DNA of 34,932 nucleotides from NCBI GenBank assembly GCA_037176845.1, contig JAYKXP010000290.1, positions 1 to 34,932 of the forward strand, given 5' to 3'. Shown here piece by piece: positions 10,961 to 22,104 of this stretch; position 1 is the first letter of the stretch, and each line of letters opens with the position of its first letter. Position numbers and translations under genes: made by a program. This DNA comes from Paramarasmius palmivorus. Its lineage: Eukaryota; Basidiomycota; Agaricomycetes; Agaricales; Marasmiaceae. The notes under the pieces are model-generated. The model was not told where the DNA came from. It worked only from the letters and a program-made list of their open reading frames with translations, and ran no database searches.

Positions 10961-10971
10961 GCATAGGTTGA

Positions 10972-11390
10972 TTGACGCACCGGAGGCTACCCGACGAAGG
11001 AGTCAGGAGAGGTCAGGAGCAGAGAAGTGATAGGGCAGGTCGGCGTCAATTGACAAACGCTCAATTTGACCCTAACCCAACTTGGCGTATTTGGCTACAA
11101 CAAACAGACTCGACTCTTCACCAACGACGACCTCGATGGACTTGGACTTTACGAAAGCGCTTACACCTCGAAGGACTCACCAGCCGAAATATACGATATA
11201 AATACGCACTTCTGGAGAATTTTAACGCGGATGGTCGGTTGGAAAATTTCTGGGAGCATGGTGAACTATCCGGTGAGTAGCGATTTTTCTCACTTTACTA
11301 TCTCACTCCCTGACACCCAAATAACGTCTAGATAATGCTCCTCCACCCCAAATCTGACAAAAGGCCTATTAGTTCCGCCTAATGCACCAG
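10972..11390 (+). pseudogene. family-B gene relic, copy 2
   Basis: The product is unknown. The open frame through 11060-11272 contains FDPNPTW, LHQRRPRWTWTLRKRLHLEG and RLENFWEHGELSG and ends at a GTGAGT donor (11273); the intron closes with GTCTAG at 11331. The following exon aligns with copy 1 around GATCAAAACCCTATTA, but its frame soon closes. The block shares TCGGCGTCAAT and CCCTAACC with copy 1 (about 350-380), and DPNP / LHQR / RLHLE with copy 3 (23.7 kb). There is no ATG in the main frame, so the start must be upstream or lost. Whether this copy is still expressed cannot be told. Confidence 0.4.
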
Positions 11391-11399
11391 AAACTGGCG

Positions 11400-14300
11400 A
11401 ACCCTAGGCCTCCGCATCACCACATCGCCCACGCCATCCCACGACTACTCATATCAAGCCGGTTTCAGCTAAAACTCCACCGCTTGGCCGTCGGCTATCG
11501 ACTCCCCTCCGCTGTCTGTTCCCTCCCGCAACCAGACCTACAGCTGCCTCCAAACCCACAGCTTCCTCCAAAAACATCACCCATGAAAAAAAACTCCGTA
11601 CGCTGACATCGACAAGGCGCTACTCTTCACATGTGTACGCAATCCCTTTCCCTATAAGGAGCTTCTACGTTCTCCTTCCCAACCCTTACATCAATTACCT
11701 CTTCCATCCCTTCCGCCACGACACCCGGTACACATCACGCAGCGATTCATTGTTCTGACAGGCAAGGATGAGCAATTTCGCCTACGGAGGTCACTTTGAG
11801 AACACGCCTGTCATCCTGCATGAAAGATCGATATCCTGTATGCTTGGTGAGTTTTCATCAGCCCGTTTCCACATCATGAGCTCACCATCGGTCGTTTCGA
11901 AACTACAACTTTGACAGCATGGCTCATCTACACCGTACCCCAGCGCCCCATTTCCCTTAAAGGTTCACCACCTCGAGGCTTCATTGCTCGATGCCAACTG
12001 CTAATGGCTAAGGCAAGCATATCGTCTCCGTTTCTCAGGTTTTCGTTACCAAAGCGCAAGATCAGCATGGTTATGCGGTCGAGGTGCTAGCGTTATAGGA
12101 TCAAGGGTGTGGAACGGACATTATGGTACGTCACTCTTCTTCGCGCTATGCAATAGATCTTGAGCTCTAATATTTCACCTACATCCTTCTGTCTGAAGAT
12201 TATGGTCCTCCGACTCCTGAGCTACATCAAGATCACCTTAGCTCCTCTTTCACGTTCCCAGTACTCGAACATCGTCTCATGAAAGCCTCGGAGATCCGAA
12301 AAAACTCGCCCAGGAGGATCAACATCGAACGCATCATCTTCGCTCGGAGAGTCGATATGCGTTCCGGATAAGGCAGGACAATTATCGTCGGATTCTCGCA
12401 GATAGGCGGAGCATACGGTCAAGGAGACGTTGTCGGTTGACTAGTGGTTTCCGTTGTGGTATAGATGTACGTGTTGATTTCTATGATATGGGCGTTGGTG
12501 ATGTCTTGCAGGAAGGTGTCGTATAATACGTAAAAGACGTTCTTCGGCTTGCCCGGTAGCGAAGACAGCGTATCCACAGCATGCCTTGTACACGCTCCCT
12601 TGATGAATACTATTCAGAATAGATGTGTTCCCCAGGAATGGATTACCGAGAGCCCTGATAACGTCTGATAAGTATAGGCTGCCATTTTGGGGCTTCTTAT
12701 ATTGACCCGATCGATGTCTACGAATGCTTTTTCCGATTGACAGGGCTCGTATCAACTATTTTGGTAGTGGTGCCGACATCACTACTATTTGGCTTCTACC
12801 GGATCCATCACTCCCCGAATGGAAAAGTCTTAGCGAATTGTCAATAACTCGAGTTAACCCAAACGAATGTGGCCGAACGATACTCAATTAATCAAGTACC
12901 AACATCCACTCGTACTATCCAAAAACCACGAGAAAGAGAGACTCCTGGTTATGGGAAAACTCGAGTGGGCGTTGCTCGCAGACTCTTTGGATGTAAGAGG
13001 GTGTGCGTCGTGTGTTGAGAACTGGTTGAGCATTACTGAGGGGAGAGCTAGAGGAGGGTCTCTGTAGGTTGAAGGAATGGATATAGAGTTCGGCTGCACT
13101 GGAAGGAAACGAAGCTCAGAGTATCACGATCAAGCAGAGCATGACCGACTCAACGGATATCATTCCAGTGGACACTACAAGGGCACTATCACTGCATACG
13201 CGTTCCATTCATCCGCAAGTCATCCGATATCAACGAAAAACTTGAGCTTCAAAGACGGGAATCACATTGTTCGAATAGTCGCTTTTGTGTAGTGGATCGA
13301 GTTTAACGTCGTCGGTGTGGTCAAGAGGGCTTTTTTATTTGGTTGAGATAAACAACAGCACTAGGATCTGCCGGATCACGATCTTTCCACTCCCCAAAGT
13401 CTTTGTAGCCGAACATCCATCTTCTCTCCATGACCTATGCATGGGTGAGTCGCCTTTTCTGGTGTACTTCATTATAGAGTTCTCACATTTGGGTACTTGC
13501 ATGGCTCTTGGTCCTTGTAGGAAACCCCGCAGGACGTTCCCTTAACTATCCCGTCTATGAAAGTCCAGACAATGTTACATAGCCCAATCAAAAGATAGGC
13601 TCAATAAAAGAACGCGGCCATAGAATGTGAGGGGCCTCCTCCAAGTCAGGATATTTGCTCGTCTCATCTCGGCCTTCCAATTTTATGATCATGCATTCTG
13701 TACGTTTTTCAGAGCATGAACAGGGATCGAAGACAGAACGACCTCATATTCTGGTCGATTGTCAAGCCGACGACGAGAATAATCCTATTTAGCTCTTCAA
13801 ATCGCGTTCTCTCATGTGCCTATGGAGTCTCCATTACGCAGAACTAGCAATCACTTTTGACCACGCGGGATGGTTTCCTTGTAGTATCGTCTACTTGCAC
13901 CGCGTTTTTGATGAGGTGCAATACGTTGGTTGATGCTCAATCAAGGGACTAGTTTGGAAGTGCTGTGCGCTTTCTTCGGATTGTTTCGGTACTCAAGTAC
14001 TGATGTTCATTTGTCCAGCTTTAAGGATGTACATGATAGTCGACGTTCTCTGCAGTGATACGTACAGAGAATTATCTCAATGCAGTCCTCGTGTCAACGT
14101 TCTATCCCTGATCGATTCGCAGGATTGATTTTCACATCCACAAGGCACAGTTGTGCATGTGATTCTGCGTGATGAGCCCTTCTTGTCACCTTTCTCTTCC
14201 AAATACCTAGGTTCCACTCTCGGAAGACATTGAGCTCAACCCTATGCCTACTCTCAAGGACGAGTTCCTCCGACAATGAAGGCCTCATCTAACATGCACT

Positions 14301-14940
14301 TCCTTCGTACCACCTTTGTTAGCTTGGAAGAGTGAAAATCATGTGTCAGGCATCGTCAATCTCCCACCACCACTAAGCCTTGAAATACTGAGCTCGGACC
14401 TAGACTGAAGTGGAATCCACGAGTTCGCATTTAAACCAAAAAAGGGGTACTCTCACTTGCCAATACTATTTGTTGATACCGTATCCCACGTCCCCATCGT
14501 CGCCGTGTTGAGATCTACGAGCAAAAGAATGACTTCGGCTCAAAAAGATACATCTGGCATCGCATCTAACACGATTCCCGTTATCCTTAAAAGGGTCTAT
14601 ATTGATATTTCTATCGTTCTTAACTCCAAAATTACGCCTCAGGCCCACGTTGAGACGGGACTGAAAATTCCTGACACTCGAACCTGAACTTTTATTCGAA
14701 AGATCAACGCAACATACAAGAGTCGTGAATTTTATATTTCTACATTCCACCTGCTAAGTACTACCCGTCGTCCCACATATGTGCCTCCTGATGATCATAG
14801 CATCGCCCTTGATGCCCCAACCACTCCATCAAGATAATCAGCATTTCGGGAACGGTATCATCACCATCAAATATAAAAACTTTCAACAGCCGCTTGCTAT
14901 TGCAACCCCTTCCTTCTGCCCATCGGCTTCCTTGTAGGGT
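11400..14940. other. long stretch with only weak open frames
   Basis: No motif-bearing or splice-consistent gene. The most gene-like part is on the minus strand between about 12610 and 12222, where two partly overlapping frames are open (one with KPKNVFYVLYDTFLQDITNA, one with RVFSDLRGFHETMFEYWERE), but they are in different frames with a TGA between them. This may be another degraded gene. Confidence 0.35.
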
Positions 14941-14943
14941 GAA

Positions 14944-16412
14944 ATGACAGCCGATGTTGTTCTTATAATCGATGCTGATAAAAAGATCCTCACTGGAACT
15001 GACCTGTACGTCCTGCAACAAGCGGGCTGGTACGGCGGAAACGGAATATCTTCTCAGGGAATCAATACCACGTTTTACGGTGTGCACAGTTTATTCTCAT
15101 ATCCCTACAGCGCTATTTAACGATACTTTCCAAATTCAAGGTACATCACTTGCAATAATAGGAAATACATGGGGAAATTACACCTCTACGATGCGCGTCG
15201 ACGACACCGAGCACATAATAACATCATACCATGGCCATTATACCCAGTGGTACCGGACTCCTTCTCTATCCGACGGAAACCATACCCTGATATTCACCGG
15301 CTTTGGAGTCACGCACCGTTATGTCGATTATTTCCTCGTAACAGCCGGTGATACTACACCTCTCCCAGGGAAAACCATAGTTGTTGATGACGCAATTACC
15401 GACGAGATATGGTACACTGGACAATGGAAGGAAACATTAAATAAAACATACATAACGAAATCGCCCCAAGGCGCCAGAGCTCAGGCGTTGATGAACACTA
15501 CGCATATCACTAGCACCGTCGGGGATTCGTTTGAGTTTCAATTTGCTGGTACGTGCCTGATTACTTTGTTCTTGATACACACGATGATATTCAATACCAG
15601 GGTTATCGATTTCCGTCTATGGGTCAATACAGTCATTTGACAACACTTCAACGATCACCTTGGCATTTGACTTGGATGGCAACGTCACACAAAAAACTTT
15701 CCCCCAACGAAACCAGACCGGTGTAATTGATCCTAATGGAAACACTGACCCAAACTATCTATCTTTCAACGCGTCCTCACTCGCTAATGCAAACCACACT
15801 CTGCTGGTGAATGTCACAGCCATAGAGGGATCACAGAGCTTCGAGCTTGACTACATCACTTACACCCCATCATTCGCATTCATCACCGAGAAGCCAACAT
15901 TTCTCAGAAGCGACGGGAACGCTACTCCAGCTGCACCTTTACCGACAACATCCAAAACGCAACCACCGTCATCATCTACATCGCAGAGTCCACCAATAGG
16001 GCCAATCATAGGCGGTGTTATCGGCGGTACGATTGTGCTTATACTGCTCGTTATTCTGGTCTATTTCTGGAGAAAGAGGGCTGTAGAAAAGGAAACCAGT
16101 CAGTCGTCATGGGTCAAACAAATTAACTTCTCTAACCGTCTGATTTTCTTTATAGCCAGCAGAAGTGTCGCTATTGAACCATTTACGACGCCTTTGGACG
16201 CGGACGCAAAGTTGAGGTACAGGAAAGAGAAGGGATTTGTCTATTGGGATCAGAATACAGGCTCGAGCCGTCGAGCAGAGATATCGCCGCTCCCAAGATC
16301 GGAGACAGGGGATTTGCACGCTAGAATTGAAAGGCTCAGGAGGGAAAATGAGAGGCTTGTCCGTGAATACGGCCACCTCCCCCCTGAGTATGATGGAAAT
16401 CATCGGAGTTAA
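14944..16412 (+). CDS. single-pass membrane protein with basidiomycete-type ectodomain
   Basis: Predicted 432-residue type I-like surface protein. Exons are 14944-15079, 15141-15548, 15601-16098 and 16156-16412. The introns (61, 52 and 57 nt) are GT-AG and in phase; the last is a multiple of three, so its retention keeps the frame open. The ectodomain (about 1-315) holds two similar halves, each with a (V/I)DD- or ID-type start, a W-Y region, and an F..GTSLAIIG or FAGLSISVYGS strand pair, resembling galactose-binding-like beta modules. It has many N-X-S/T sites. A Ser/Thr/Pro-rich stalk leads to a membrane segment (about 316-337, GGVIGGTIVLILLVILVYFW) and then WRKR. The cytoplasmic tail of about 95 residues ends in a predicted coiled coil (RIERLRRENERLVREYG) and PPEY. 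No signal peptide is visible at the chosen ATG, so an upstream exon after the acceptor CTTGTAG at 14938 is possible. Ligand unknown. Confidence 0.8.
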
Positions 16413-17170
16413 TACTTTATGATAATTACTGATGGTGAATTTCAATGTTCTGAAAGCCATTATTCAGAGGTCGTCTGGGATAGAGACATAGCATCAGTGT
16501 CTAATTCCACGAAAATCCTTCAATCCAGATAGCCTGAACGAAGTGAAAGGAATATTGAGGGACCGTCCACCGGATCAGTCACCGGTGGTGGAGGAAAGCA
16601 GCAGGAGGCAATGGATTGGTGATTACAAGGCCCTGGAAGCTGAGAGTAACTGACCAAGGTATGCCGGAGTAAAGGGCCCCCGGCATTAGAACTGGGGCGC
16701 TAAACTTTGTATCCTAACTGAAATTTAAAAAAGCGAGTTTGTTAGTGTGTCAATCTGAGTCCTATTTCCTCTCAGTACGATATTGCATTTGTTCAGCTTA
16801 TCATCAGGAAAGACAGGAAGCAAAAAGGAAGTCGAATGAATGATTATTACATTGGCTTCGGTGCGTTTATCTTTGCCACCCCGTCGTCAATCTGGTATCG
16901 AGGTACATTCCTAAGCAGTACTTCACTAGTAATTTCATTATCAGTTGTGGTACTCAACTCATCAATCCTAATAGCCACCTAATAGTAAACATCAGTGCTC
17001 GAGCGCCAACTAGTCCGAGAAGACCGACCTTAGCGCCCACTTCTCCAACTGTACCACCTTCGGACTAACCGCCACCCTTTTAACCATCCTTCTCGCCGAG
17101 CGCGGTACACATAGAGAATGTCATAAGGAACCTTTCCCGATGTGTCCGAGGATAGATATACCGCTATCAT
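16413..17170. other. 3' flank, no gene seen
   Basis: Downstream of the membrane-protein stop. No frame above about 60 codons with support. Confidence 0.5.
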
Positions 17171-17176
17171 GGCAAG

Positions 17177-18285
17177 TTAACGACGGCCCTGCGCAAAGAG
17201 GTGATAGAGGCTTCGCCGTGCGCTAGCGAAAGCAGACGGGCATGAATGACCACAAAATTGGAGGAGGTGGATAAGAGCAGTATTACGCTGCTTTTGCGGG
17301 CGATGACTGACGTCCAGGAAGAGGTTCATTGAACGATATCCTATACGCCGGCCATAATGTGGGGTATATCGTTTGGCCGCCTCAAAATCCTGCAACCAAG
17401 CAGCGCGAGCGACGGAGAGACATTCGAAGGTAAGAGAGCGAATGCTGAGGATGGGTAGGCAGAAGATCGTGGAATTGTGGGCGCGATCGAACAAAACTAG
17501 CATAAAGATGCTCGTTAACATGGCTAGTTCGGTTCAGCGGGCTACCAGGAGCGTACCTTGCATCGATATCGGCAGAATATATTCGTATCCTTGCATTGCT
17601 TTTTCGCCTTTGAGCCATTTCCCATCGCCAACTTCCACTCCCCAGCGCTGGATAAGGTGTTATAGCTCGGAACGGCCGAAGAGTGCACGAAGAATGTTGT
17701 AGGGAGGAAGGAATGCGGGTATTCGGAAAGATGAATTTGGGTATGCGGGGCAAGGCGAAGAATAAACCGCGTAATTGCTTTTCGAGAAGGGGTATGGCAT
17801 CCGAAGAACACTATCCGAAAGACCATCACCCGCTTCCATGGGCCCCCTATCAAGTGCTCAACTCTGGCTTACAAGTGGGGATCCGACTGCGAGAAACGCT
17901 TTGGGCAAAGCGTGATAGATGGCACAAAGAACGGATTTGTAGCAGAAGGGGATGTGCTGATGGGCACGGAGACATCGGTGCAGGGGTGCGTGTAGGGTGC
18001 GGAATGGGGCATCCCAGAGCTAGGGTCCTCGGGGATGTTGCGGCTTGGGGGTAATGTGCAGGAAGAGTATCGTGACAGACATGACAAAGTGCAGACAGGT
18101 TCCGACAGAAGGAAGCTGCTACTGAGGGTTATAGCATCGCCGACATGAAAGGGATGGGGATAAAGGGGGTTTAAAGTAAAGCCTTCGCCGCCGATGTGGA
18201 CGAAATCGTTACCATACTCATCGACATCGCACGCCACATCATTACGCCATGTAGTGCTCATTTCCATCAACTTCAATGGACTCAT
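17177..18285 (-). pseudogene. possible broken multi-exon gene
   Basis: Read on the minus strand, an open frame from about 18285 (it includes DVDEYGNDFVHIGGEGF) runs to a GTAAGC donor near 17876. A 62-nt intron leads into a frame containing RMPYPFSKSNYAV and then VEVGDGKWLKGEKAMQGYEY, interrupted once by TAA at about 17665. A GTACGC donor at 17556 and an acceptor CTAG at 17497 (60 nt, TTAAC branch-like site) lead in phase to the last exon, 17496-17177, with FEAAKRYTPHYGRR. The phase fit across two introns favours a real gene with one nonsense codon. The alternative is chance open frames. I do not recognise the family. Confidence 0.3.
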
Positions 18286-18289
18286 GGCA

Positions 18290-20300
18290 CAGCTGTTACT
18301 GCGTCTCAATTTCATTCCTATTTCTCAGTTTTCGTTCGGTTCTTGTTTCATCGTTCAATTCCCCATTACATCCCTATTTTCAACACACGTTTCATTTCTT
18401 TCATTTTCGACTCTACTCCGTCAGACATTACGCCAATCGCATACACGATCTATTTCAACCCTGTTACATATTCTCCCCTTTTCCGATTCAAGGTCCAAAC
18501 GAGCTAGTGGCGCCAGGAAGACACGAATGTTGCCGCTGCATTCGATATCGCACTCGCAATGCGAGATTGTAGGTTCCAATACGAGGCTTAGCCCACCTCT
18601 GAGGTTCTGAGCCAGCGAGGGTCATTCCAGAAGCTAGCGCGGACGTACCAAAATGATGATCAGGTTTATTATTATTTTTGACATGGACAAGTTGACTCTT
18701 ACATGTTTTACCTCTATTTTACTTTATTTGCCTTACAGACAATCTCGTATTTAGTTTTGATTGATTGACTTGAATGTATTCTTTTTCTTCCCTCTCTCCG
18801 AGCCCAACGTCCGAGCCTCAACGTTCCAAACATCTTTGAGCTACTTAAAACTTCTGACTTCGAGCTATTGTGAATACCGCCGAGCACTCCAACATCTTCC
18901 TACCTCATCCTCGACTACTCTCTCACCTGTCCCCGACCTTCACCCTTTTTATTCGACCTTCGCATCAGTTCTCTCTACGTTACCGAGCCTTCAAATGTGA
19001 AATTGGGAGGGAAGGAGTGTGCTTGGGGATCGGGTATAGCTGTATTCTTGGTGGTAGTAACAAGGCGGCAGGATGGTGATACTGTGCGAGCTCGCTGGTT
19101 TCCTGAACATATTGCTGAGGTTAGAGAAGGTAAACCGAAGAAAAGAGGCAGCATACCTTTAGCTAGGATGCCTAACTCGTCGATAGTATAATGTTGACCG
19201 AACCCATTCCCTAGTCATCCTAACGTCTTGTACTATCCACCCCAATCCCCCATAGTGAGCATGCGATCTCCATAAGTGTGTTCTGTATGTTGAGCGAGTC
19301 AAAATAGACCAGGAGTCGTTGTCGTTGGAATTTCGGCTTCGAGTGCTGTGTGAAGAGCACGGCCCGCGTCGAGCATCCACGAGGATGGTTTGAAGGAGTA
19401 AAGTAGTTCGAAAGTGAGGTTGAGACCATCTATATGTTGGAGGTTATTTTGGCCTTTCCTGCGGAGAACGAACGAGATTTGAAAAACGTACCTCTGGTTC
19501 ATCCAGAGGAAACATGTCCGCTATTCCGGCCATTCTAACCATCCAATAGGTGGGAAGTTCTCCAGGAAGTCTTTGCTGAGCACATAAAGTCGAACAGTCG
19601 GTTTTGTAGAGAGAATAGACTGGAAGGTATGAAGCTTGTCGTCGTTGCCAGCGGTGAAGAGGAAATGTTTGTTTGTTCTCACCAAACAGACCGATCGGGG
19701 TTGCCTGGGAATCAGGCGCCCAGGCACAGCAGACAGCTGCCACATGGCAAGTCTTTCTCGCACCACCCCCTCAAACACTACGCAGCTCTCTTTGCTAGGA
19801 CATCAGGTGGTAAGGACTTCTTTGGTTTTTAGTGCTTGAGAAGGCTCCGCTTTTTGCGTTTTCAAGGTATGCTCGTGACTTTATTCATTGGATTTACAGT
19901 GATATTCAAGCGCCGATAGGTCCCAAAAAGCCAGCTTAGCTACTCTCAGAAGGCATCAGCGGTGCCCTTTGGACGTACGTTTCACACCTTTTTTCATTCA
20001 ACCGATTACAGCTTAACCCCTAACCCTAGTCTTCCTTTATCCGGCACACCCAGCAACGCTCTCCCTCGACCCCTTCAGTCCCGGAACCCATTGAACACCT
20101 CGAAGACGCGATCGCTTGTAAAGCGGCTATAGCATATCATACTACTCACATCGGCCAAAACATCACGCCTTATTCATTTCACCGCTCAAACTATACGCTA
20201 TTTCTCTGAAAGTCAGTATTGGTTGTTCGCTTTGCAGTGTTGCGACGTGTTGATCCTTTGCTTAGGGTATCCCAGTGACTGCTGCCTACACCATATAGTC
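18290..20300. other. no supported gene; short exon-like frames
   Basis: Overlapping frames of 60-138 codons on both strands. One plus-strand piece at about 20034-20209 follows a CTAACCCTAG acceptor and contains EHLEDAIACKAAIAYHTTHI, with a GTACGT donor 55 nt upstream. It may be an exon of a gene that I could not complete. Confidence 0.35.
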
Positions 20301-20309
20301 TGTTCTCGC

Positions 20310-20830
20310 TTCAAAGTTGCACAAGCCAAGCGTATAGTAATGTCTGATGCGATTCCTCTCGGTATGGGGAACACGAAGTCTGCTGAGGATACGGAAGTCT
20401 CGATCCCGACCTTCTTCAACGGAGAAATTCCTCCCCCGCTATCAAAAGGTGTAGCGTATGTATCCTTTCAGTTCACATGCCCTTCTATTGACATCGTCTT
20501 TCATCCACAGCCCAAAATCTTTCCGTGTGCAATCCCTGTGTACTTGATGAAAGAAATTGCTCTTTTTTGGGAAACGTGGAAGGTTTGTCTTCATTCTTGG
20601 ATATGTCGCCGCTCTACTTCCTTCCTCACTTCAAAGTGCACGAGCCGAATAGATGGTGCTGCCCGGTATGGGGAACACGAGGTTGAATTCACGTCCCGGA
20701 AGTCTCAATCCCGAGCTTTTTCACCGGTGGAATTTCAAGCCCGTTGTCAACAAGTGTACTGCCCCAAGTTTTCCGTGTGCAATAGGGACCGCTCTTTTCG
20801 GGAAAGTGGAAGGTTCGCTATCATCCACGG
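20310..20830 (+). repeat. tandem duplication with intron presence/absence
   Basis: Unit 1 starts about 20310 and unit 2 about 20629. Both begin CTTCAAAG.TGCAC.AGCC, share GGTATGGGGAACACGA and GGAAGTCTC.ATCCCGA, and end around TTTCCGTGTGCAAT followed by GGGAAA.GTGGAAGG. Unit 1 carries 55 extra bases (20456-20510) that start GTATGT and end CACAG with a TTGAC branch-like site; unit 2 lacks exactly this segment. Confidence 0.7.
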
Positions 20831-20951
20831 GACTTCGACATCAGGATTCTCAGAACTCTATCGTGATAGGGTGAAAACACAGTTAGTTGGTGTGCGTGGA
20901 ATGGTCGGATTGCGGCAAGGGAAATGGACGAGTAGAATGCTAAGTGTATGA
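20341..20951 (+). CDS. uncharacterised frame across the tandem duplication
   Basis: Unspliced this is 203 codons from ATG 20341. The frame stays open through both tandem units and the putative 55-nt intron, which is longer than chance usually allows. The first unit reads MSDAIPLGMGNTK. If the intron is removed the frame shifts and ends within unit 2 (at about 20685). In unit 2 another frame from ATG 20653 (73 codons) gives the closest protein-level match to unit 1, PGMGNTR followed by PSFPCAIG against PKIFPCAI. The two readings conflict, so the gene may be degraded. No known domain. Confidence 0.25.
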
Positions 20952-21490
20952 AGAGGCGCAATGAGCGGTCACTATTGATCAGGGTAAGCCTTTTACACCG
21001 GTCCTTCGTTGAGTATTCTTACTGATACATATGTTCCCGAAGGATTGAACTGCCTCCACATCCTCCTACAAGCGCTGTTCTATCTGCACCCATCACGCAC
21101 GTTGCAGCTTCGCCAACTTGATGAGGCGTACACTATGATAGAGTACACATTTGAACCAAACTTCTTCCATCTTTGTCCTTTGTGGATCAAGTTGCCATGG
21201 GCAGTTAGCGAGGCTGGTGCTATCACAACGGCCATAGGAAAGCCTTCCACAAAATATCACTCTCGGTCCCATTGGAATGGACTCCCTGTGACATAACTCA
21301 AGCGTAGTCGCTATTGTATGAGTATCTATGAGAACGTCGACGGCTTGTACTGAATCTGCGCGCTAGAGTTGGGATTCTTGAGTTGAGGATAGCATCTGAT
21401 CCGAATGCTTCGGGTGAGTATTCTTCGTATAGCCAAGTGCACAGGGCCGTCCTTCAAATGGAAAAAGCCAACATAGATCCCGAGAGCCAG

Positions 21491-22104
21491 ATGACTTCGA
21501 ACCTCGGCATCGGGCTTCTCGGTGCCTGGGCGCCTAAACTTGTCATTATCGCTGTAACAGATCAGATACAGAGCATCATTACCCATATTCTTTTTCACCC
21601 ACTATTGTCTGCCTTCTACATGTCTGAGAACGTTGAAGCAGGGTATGCGACCGGTGCTCAGAACCACGATGGACGGGATATCGGATCATTCTCATTATTT
21701 GACACTCTCACCCGAGGCCTGGAGTCTGAAGGGCTCCAGCATGATCGAACCAAGCTGGTCAACGAGCTAATACAACTGATCGCAGAGGACGCATGCACTG
21801 GATCGTTCCCTATTCCAGCTCTCAAATATTGTGCGTAGCAGGTGCTAATTAGATGTCGCTTTGGCTGACCTCATTTCTAGACTCGCTCATGCTTTGCAAC
21901 GAAATTTCAATCTCAAAAGAGATACGTGGTCATATTGATTCCCTCATAGTACAGGTGAAGGGCTCGGAAGACAACTCTTGGGAATCTTTCGATCGCTACG
22001 TGGATGGCGTCGAATCCTTTGAGAAGTCTCTCATGTCCGAGTCAATTGGGTACGGAAATGCCGTTTCACCATTCCAGCCATTAGACACTCTCGACTCTAG
22101 ATGA
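21491..22104 (+). CDS. uncharacterised two-exon gene
   Basis: Exons 21491-21830 and 21881-22104 give 187 residues from ATG 21491 (MTSNLGIG). The 50-nt intron has a GTGCGT donor, a CTGAC branch-like site and a TTTCTAG acceptor, and the phases agree. The frame is also open 5' of this ATG to about 21332, with an optional 63-nt GTGAGT...CATAG intron (21414-21476), so the true start may lie upstream. The product is acidic and mostly helical in appearance, with an Ile/Leu-rich stretch near its start (KLVIIAVTDQIQSII) and no signal peptide or membrane span. I do not recognise the family. The length of the first frame alone is not beyond chance; the support comes from the splice fit. Confidence 0.4.

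Noticed and set aside
12222..12610. One long minus-strand exon covering the whole stretch
   Set aside because: Exact counting shows the upper and lower parts are in different frames with a TGA between them.
15080..15110. Apparent 31-nt intron in the membrane-protein gene
   Set aside because: Extending to the next acceptor (15140, TTCAAG) gives a normal 61-nt intron in phase and a better protein (TTFYGTSLAIIG). Similar 31-33-nt pairs at 21414 and 17556 are also replaced by longer ones, so there is no class of ultra-short introns.
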